Below, piece after piece: positions 62,316 to 64,000 of a DNA stretch of 64,000 nt (its first letter is position 1; the number at the start of each line of letters is the position of its first letter). This DNA comes from Psychrobacillus antarcticus (GTDB taxonomy: Bacteria; Bacillota; Bacilli; Bacillales_A; Planococcaceae). The DNA is taken from NCBI RefSeq assembly GCF_029533155.1, contig NZ_JAIZDB010000037.1, positions 33,023 to 97,022 of the forward strand, written 5' to 3'. A program made the position numbers and the translations under genes. The notes below the pieces were generated by a model, which saw only the letters and a list, made by a program, of their open reading frames with translations, was not told where the DNA came from and ran no database searches.

Positions 62316-62392
62316 TGGGGCGACTGAGGGGAATTGAACCCCCGAGTGCCGGAATCACAATCCGGTGCGTTAACCACTTCGCCACAACCGCC
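62316..62392 (-). tRNA. tRNA-His (GTG), copy 2
   Basis: Tandem duplicate of the preceding tRNA-His (GAGTGCC versus GAATGCC on the plus strand). Confidence 0.93.
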
Positions 62393-62419
62393 ACTATTAA
62401 AAGTTAAATTATAAATTGG

Positions 62420-62490
62420 CAGGGGCAGTAGGAATCGAACCCACATCAAAGGTGTTGGAGACCTGTATTCTACCGTTAAACTATGCCCCT
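62420..62490 (-). tRNA. tRNA-Trp (CCA)
   Basis: Anticodon CCA in CTCCAACA, acceptor AGGGGCA; no encoded 3' CCA. Confidence 0.92.
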
Positions 62491-62500
62491 AAATAAAAAC

Positions 62501-62584
62501 TGGTGGTGGGGGGCGGATTCGAACCGCCGAACCCGAAGGAGCGGATTTACAGTCCGCCGCGTTTAGCCACTTCGCTACCCCACC
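62501..62584 (-). tRNA. tRNA-Tyr (GTA)
   Basis: Long variable arm, anticodon GTA in CTGTAAAT, acceptor GGTGGGG, encoded CCA. Confidence 0.93.
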
Positions 62585-62591
62585 ACTAAAG

Positions 62592-62667
<76 letters not shown>

Positions 62668-62676
62668 ATATAAATA

Positions 62677-62752
62677 TGGTGGCTCAGGACGGAATCGAAC
62701 CGCCGACACAAGGATTTTCAGTCCTTTGCTCTACCGACTGAGCTACTGAGCC
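62677..62752 (-). tRNA. tRNA-Phe (GAA)
   Basis: Anticodon GAA in CTGAAAAT, acceptor GGCTCAG, encoded CCA. Confidence 0.93.
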
Positions 62753-62946
62753 ATTTCAGTTTGCACTAAGCGGCGCATCTCTTCGTCAACTTCACTCGTT
62801 CAATCAGTTACGTACTTTAGTACGCTCCTTCTTTCACTCACTCGTTTCCTTGACCTGCTTGCTTATTCCAAACTTTTAATCGATTTGTGCTAAGCTGTGA
62901 ATCTCTTTGTCAGCTTCTTGCTTATCTCAAATCTCAAAAAAATAAA

Positions 62947-63022
62947 TGGCGGTCCCGACCGGGATCGAACCGGCGATCTCCTGCGTGACAGGCAGGCATG
63001 TTAACCGCTACACCACGGGACC
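62947..63022 (-). tRNA. tRNA-Asp (GTC)
   Basis: Anticodon GTC in CTGTCACG, acceptor GGTCCCG, encoded CCA. The 195-base spacer before tRNA-Phe holds diverged GCTAAGC..CATCTC..GTCAAC phrases but no gene. Confidence 0.93.
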
Positions 63023-63025
63023 ATT

Positions 63026-63100
<75 letters not shown>

Positions 63101-63199
63101 ACAATAAAATACTTACAAACTTTATAATACTACGCTCGTAATATGTAGGACACCTGCTTCAGCTGCGCCTGCATCGGTGTTAATCGTCATCTTCGTTTG

Positions 63200-63228
63200 A
63201 CGATTTGCTCCACCCGCGACAATACTAT
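63200..63228 (-). repeat. Fragment of tRNA-fMet 5' end
   Basis: TGCTCCACCCGCGACAATAC repeats the 5' end and flank of tRNA-fMet (63087-63107) with one base lost; remnant of an unequal exchange in the spacer. Confidence 0.45.
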
Positions 63229-63252
63229 ATCTACTGATGTTTCTAAAAGAAA

Positions 63253-63328
63253 TGGTGGAGGATGACGGGCTCGAACCGCCGACCCTCTGCTTGTAAGGCA
63301 GATGCTCTCCCAGCTGAGCTAATCCTCC
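63253..63328 (-). tRNA. tRNA-Val (TAC)
   Basis: Anticodon TAC in CTTACAAG, acceptor GGAGGAT, encoded CCA. Confidence 0.93.
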
Positions 63329-63382
63329 TGGGTAAATTTACGATAATCTTCGCATCTCTGCGTCAACTTTATTGAAATGAAA

Positions 63383-63457
63383 TGGTGACCCCTACGGGAT
63401 TCGAACCCGTGTTACCGCCGTGAAAGGGCGGTGTCTTAACCGCTTGACCAAGGGGCC
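63383..63457 (-). tRNA. tRNA-Glu (TTC)
   Basis: Anticodon TTC in CTTTCACG, acceptor GGCCCCT, encoded CCA. Confidence 0.93.
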
Positions 63458-63479
63458 ATACTTTTTTAGAAAACTAATC

Positions 63480-63571
63480 TGGCGGAGAGCAAGGGATTTG
63501 AACCCTTGAGACAGTTTAACCCGCCTACACGATTTCCAATCGTGCTCCTTCGGCCACTCGGACAGCTCTCC
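63480..63571 (-). tRNA. tRNA-Ser (GGA)
   Basis: Long variable arm, anticodon GGA in TTGGAAAT, acceptor GGAGAGC, encoded CCA. Confidence 0.93.
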
Positions 63572-63576
63572 TAAAA

Positions 63577-63651
63577 TGGCTCCGAAGGTAGGACTCGAAC
63601 CTACGACCAATCGATTAACAGTCGATTGCTCTACCACTGAGCTACTTCGGA
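63577..63651 (-). tRNA. tRNA-Asn (GTT)
   Basis: Anticodon GTT in CTGTTAAT, acceptor TCCGAAG, encoded CCA; first tRNA after 5S. Confidence 0.93.
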
Positions 63652-63660
63652 ATAATACCG

Positions 63661-63776
<116 letters not shown>

Positions 63777-63895
63777 ATTATTAATTTGAAAGACAATATT
63801 TATTATACCAAAACTATGTATTAATACAAGCCTTTTTTATAATTTTTTTGTACTTTCAAAACTGGATAAACGACATTGTTACGTTAAACAAATTT

Positions 63896-64000
63896 GGTTA
63901 AGTCCTCGATCGATTAGTATTCGTCAGCTGCACGTGTCGCCACGCTTCCACCCCGAACCTATCTACCTCATCGTCTTTGAGGGATCTTACTTACTTGCGT
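63896..64000 (-). rRNA. rrl: 23S ribosomal RNA, 3' end (partial)
   Basis: The minus strand ends in AATCGATCGAGGACTTAACC, the typical Bacillales 23S terminus, preceded by GAAGCGTGGCGACACGTG; the rest lies beyond the window. Confidence 0.95.

Overview
The window is a chromosomal segment of a low-GC Gram-positive bacterium. The evidence is strong AGGAGG-type ribosome binding sites, many TTG and GTG starts, a T-box leader, and a 16-tRNA cluster behind 5S and 23S rRNA in the order Asn-Ser-Glu-Val-fMet-Asp-Phe-Thr-Tyr-Trp-His-Gln-Gly-Cys-Leu (His doubled). A backbone matching the Bacillus subtilis yha, yhe, yhc and yhb neighbourhoods points the same way. Protein and repeat style suggest Bacillales, probably Planococcaceae/Caryophanaceae (Psychrobacillus- or Lysinibacillus-like); the genus is inference. 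Layout: 1-3.0 kb holds the yhaN (cut by the edge)-yhaO nuclease pair, a small HTH/membrane-protein pair and yhzD. 3.0-4.7 kb is non-coding dispersed repeat. 4.7-7.9 kb carries prsA and an OmpR-type two-component system. 8.1-11.9 kb is a VTC-fold polymerase, DUF4956 membrane protein and Cthe_2159-type beta-helix lipoprotein operon. 12-24.3 kb holds an enoyl-CoA hydratase with a FadR-like box, yheA-yheB, a ferritin-like protein, yheE, an MFS transporter, a DUF2935 protein, a heterodimeric BmrCD-type ABC exporter behind a two-leader-peptide attenuator, and a chromate transporter. 24.5-35.6 kb holds a CNNM/CBS protein, a CDF transporter, the yhcY-yhcZ two-component system, pgcA, yhcX, bdbC with a thioredoxin-like partner, and a RluA-type pseudouridine synthase. 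35.8-50.7 kb is accessory: small membrane proteins and lipoproteins, a double-frameshifted SRPBCC gene, group II intron relics, an integrase stub, a MarR/flavin monooxygenase pair and an orphan attenuator locus followed by two tiny ORFs. 50.8-61.8 kb returns to core genes (trmL, queG, an ATP-grasp enzyme, T-box-controlled proS) plus small stress or detoxification enzymes. 61.85-64 kb is the tRNA cluster, 5S rRNA and the 23S 3' end, all on the minus strand. Two layers of non-coding structure stand out. First, a composite repeat of about 0.7-1 kb occurs in four long copies (3.7, 13.1, 18.5, 29.3 kb). Each copy has a GC-rich hairpin, then an almost invariant 15-bp perfect hairpin with a T-run, and ends in a GGAGTG...GGCGACTCC module that also occurs alone in either orientation. 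Second, the leader of the BmrC-type gene (promoter, 22-codon ORF, terminator, 18-codon ORF ending KESLEGG-stop) has a clear relative at 40.6-41.0 kb (promoter, 21-codon ORF, two terminators, 19-codon ORF ending KESLESG-stop). That relative is not followed by any exporter gene but by two unrecognised mini-ORFs. These are the best candidates for undescribed biology here.
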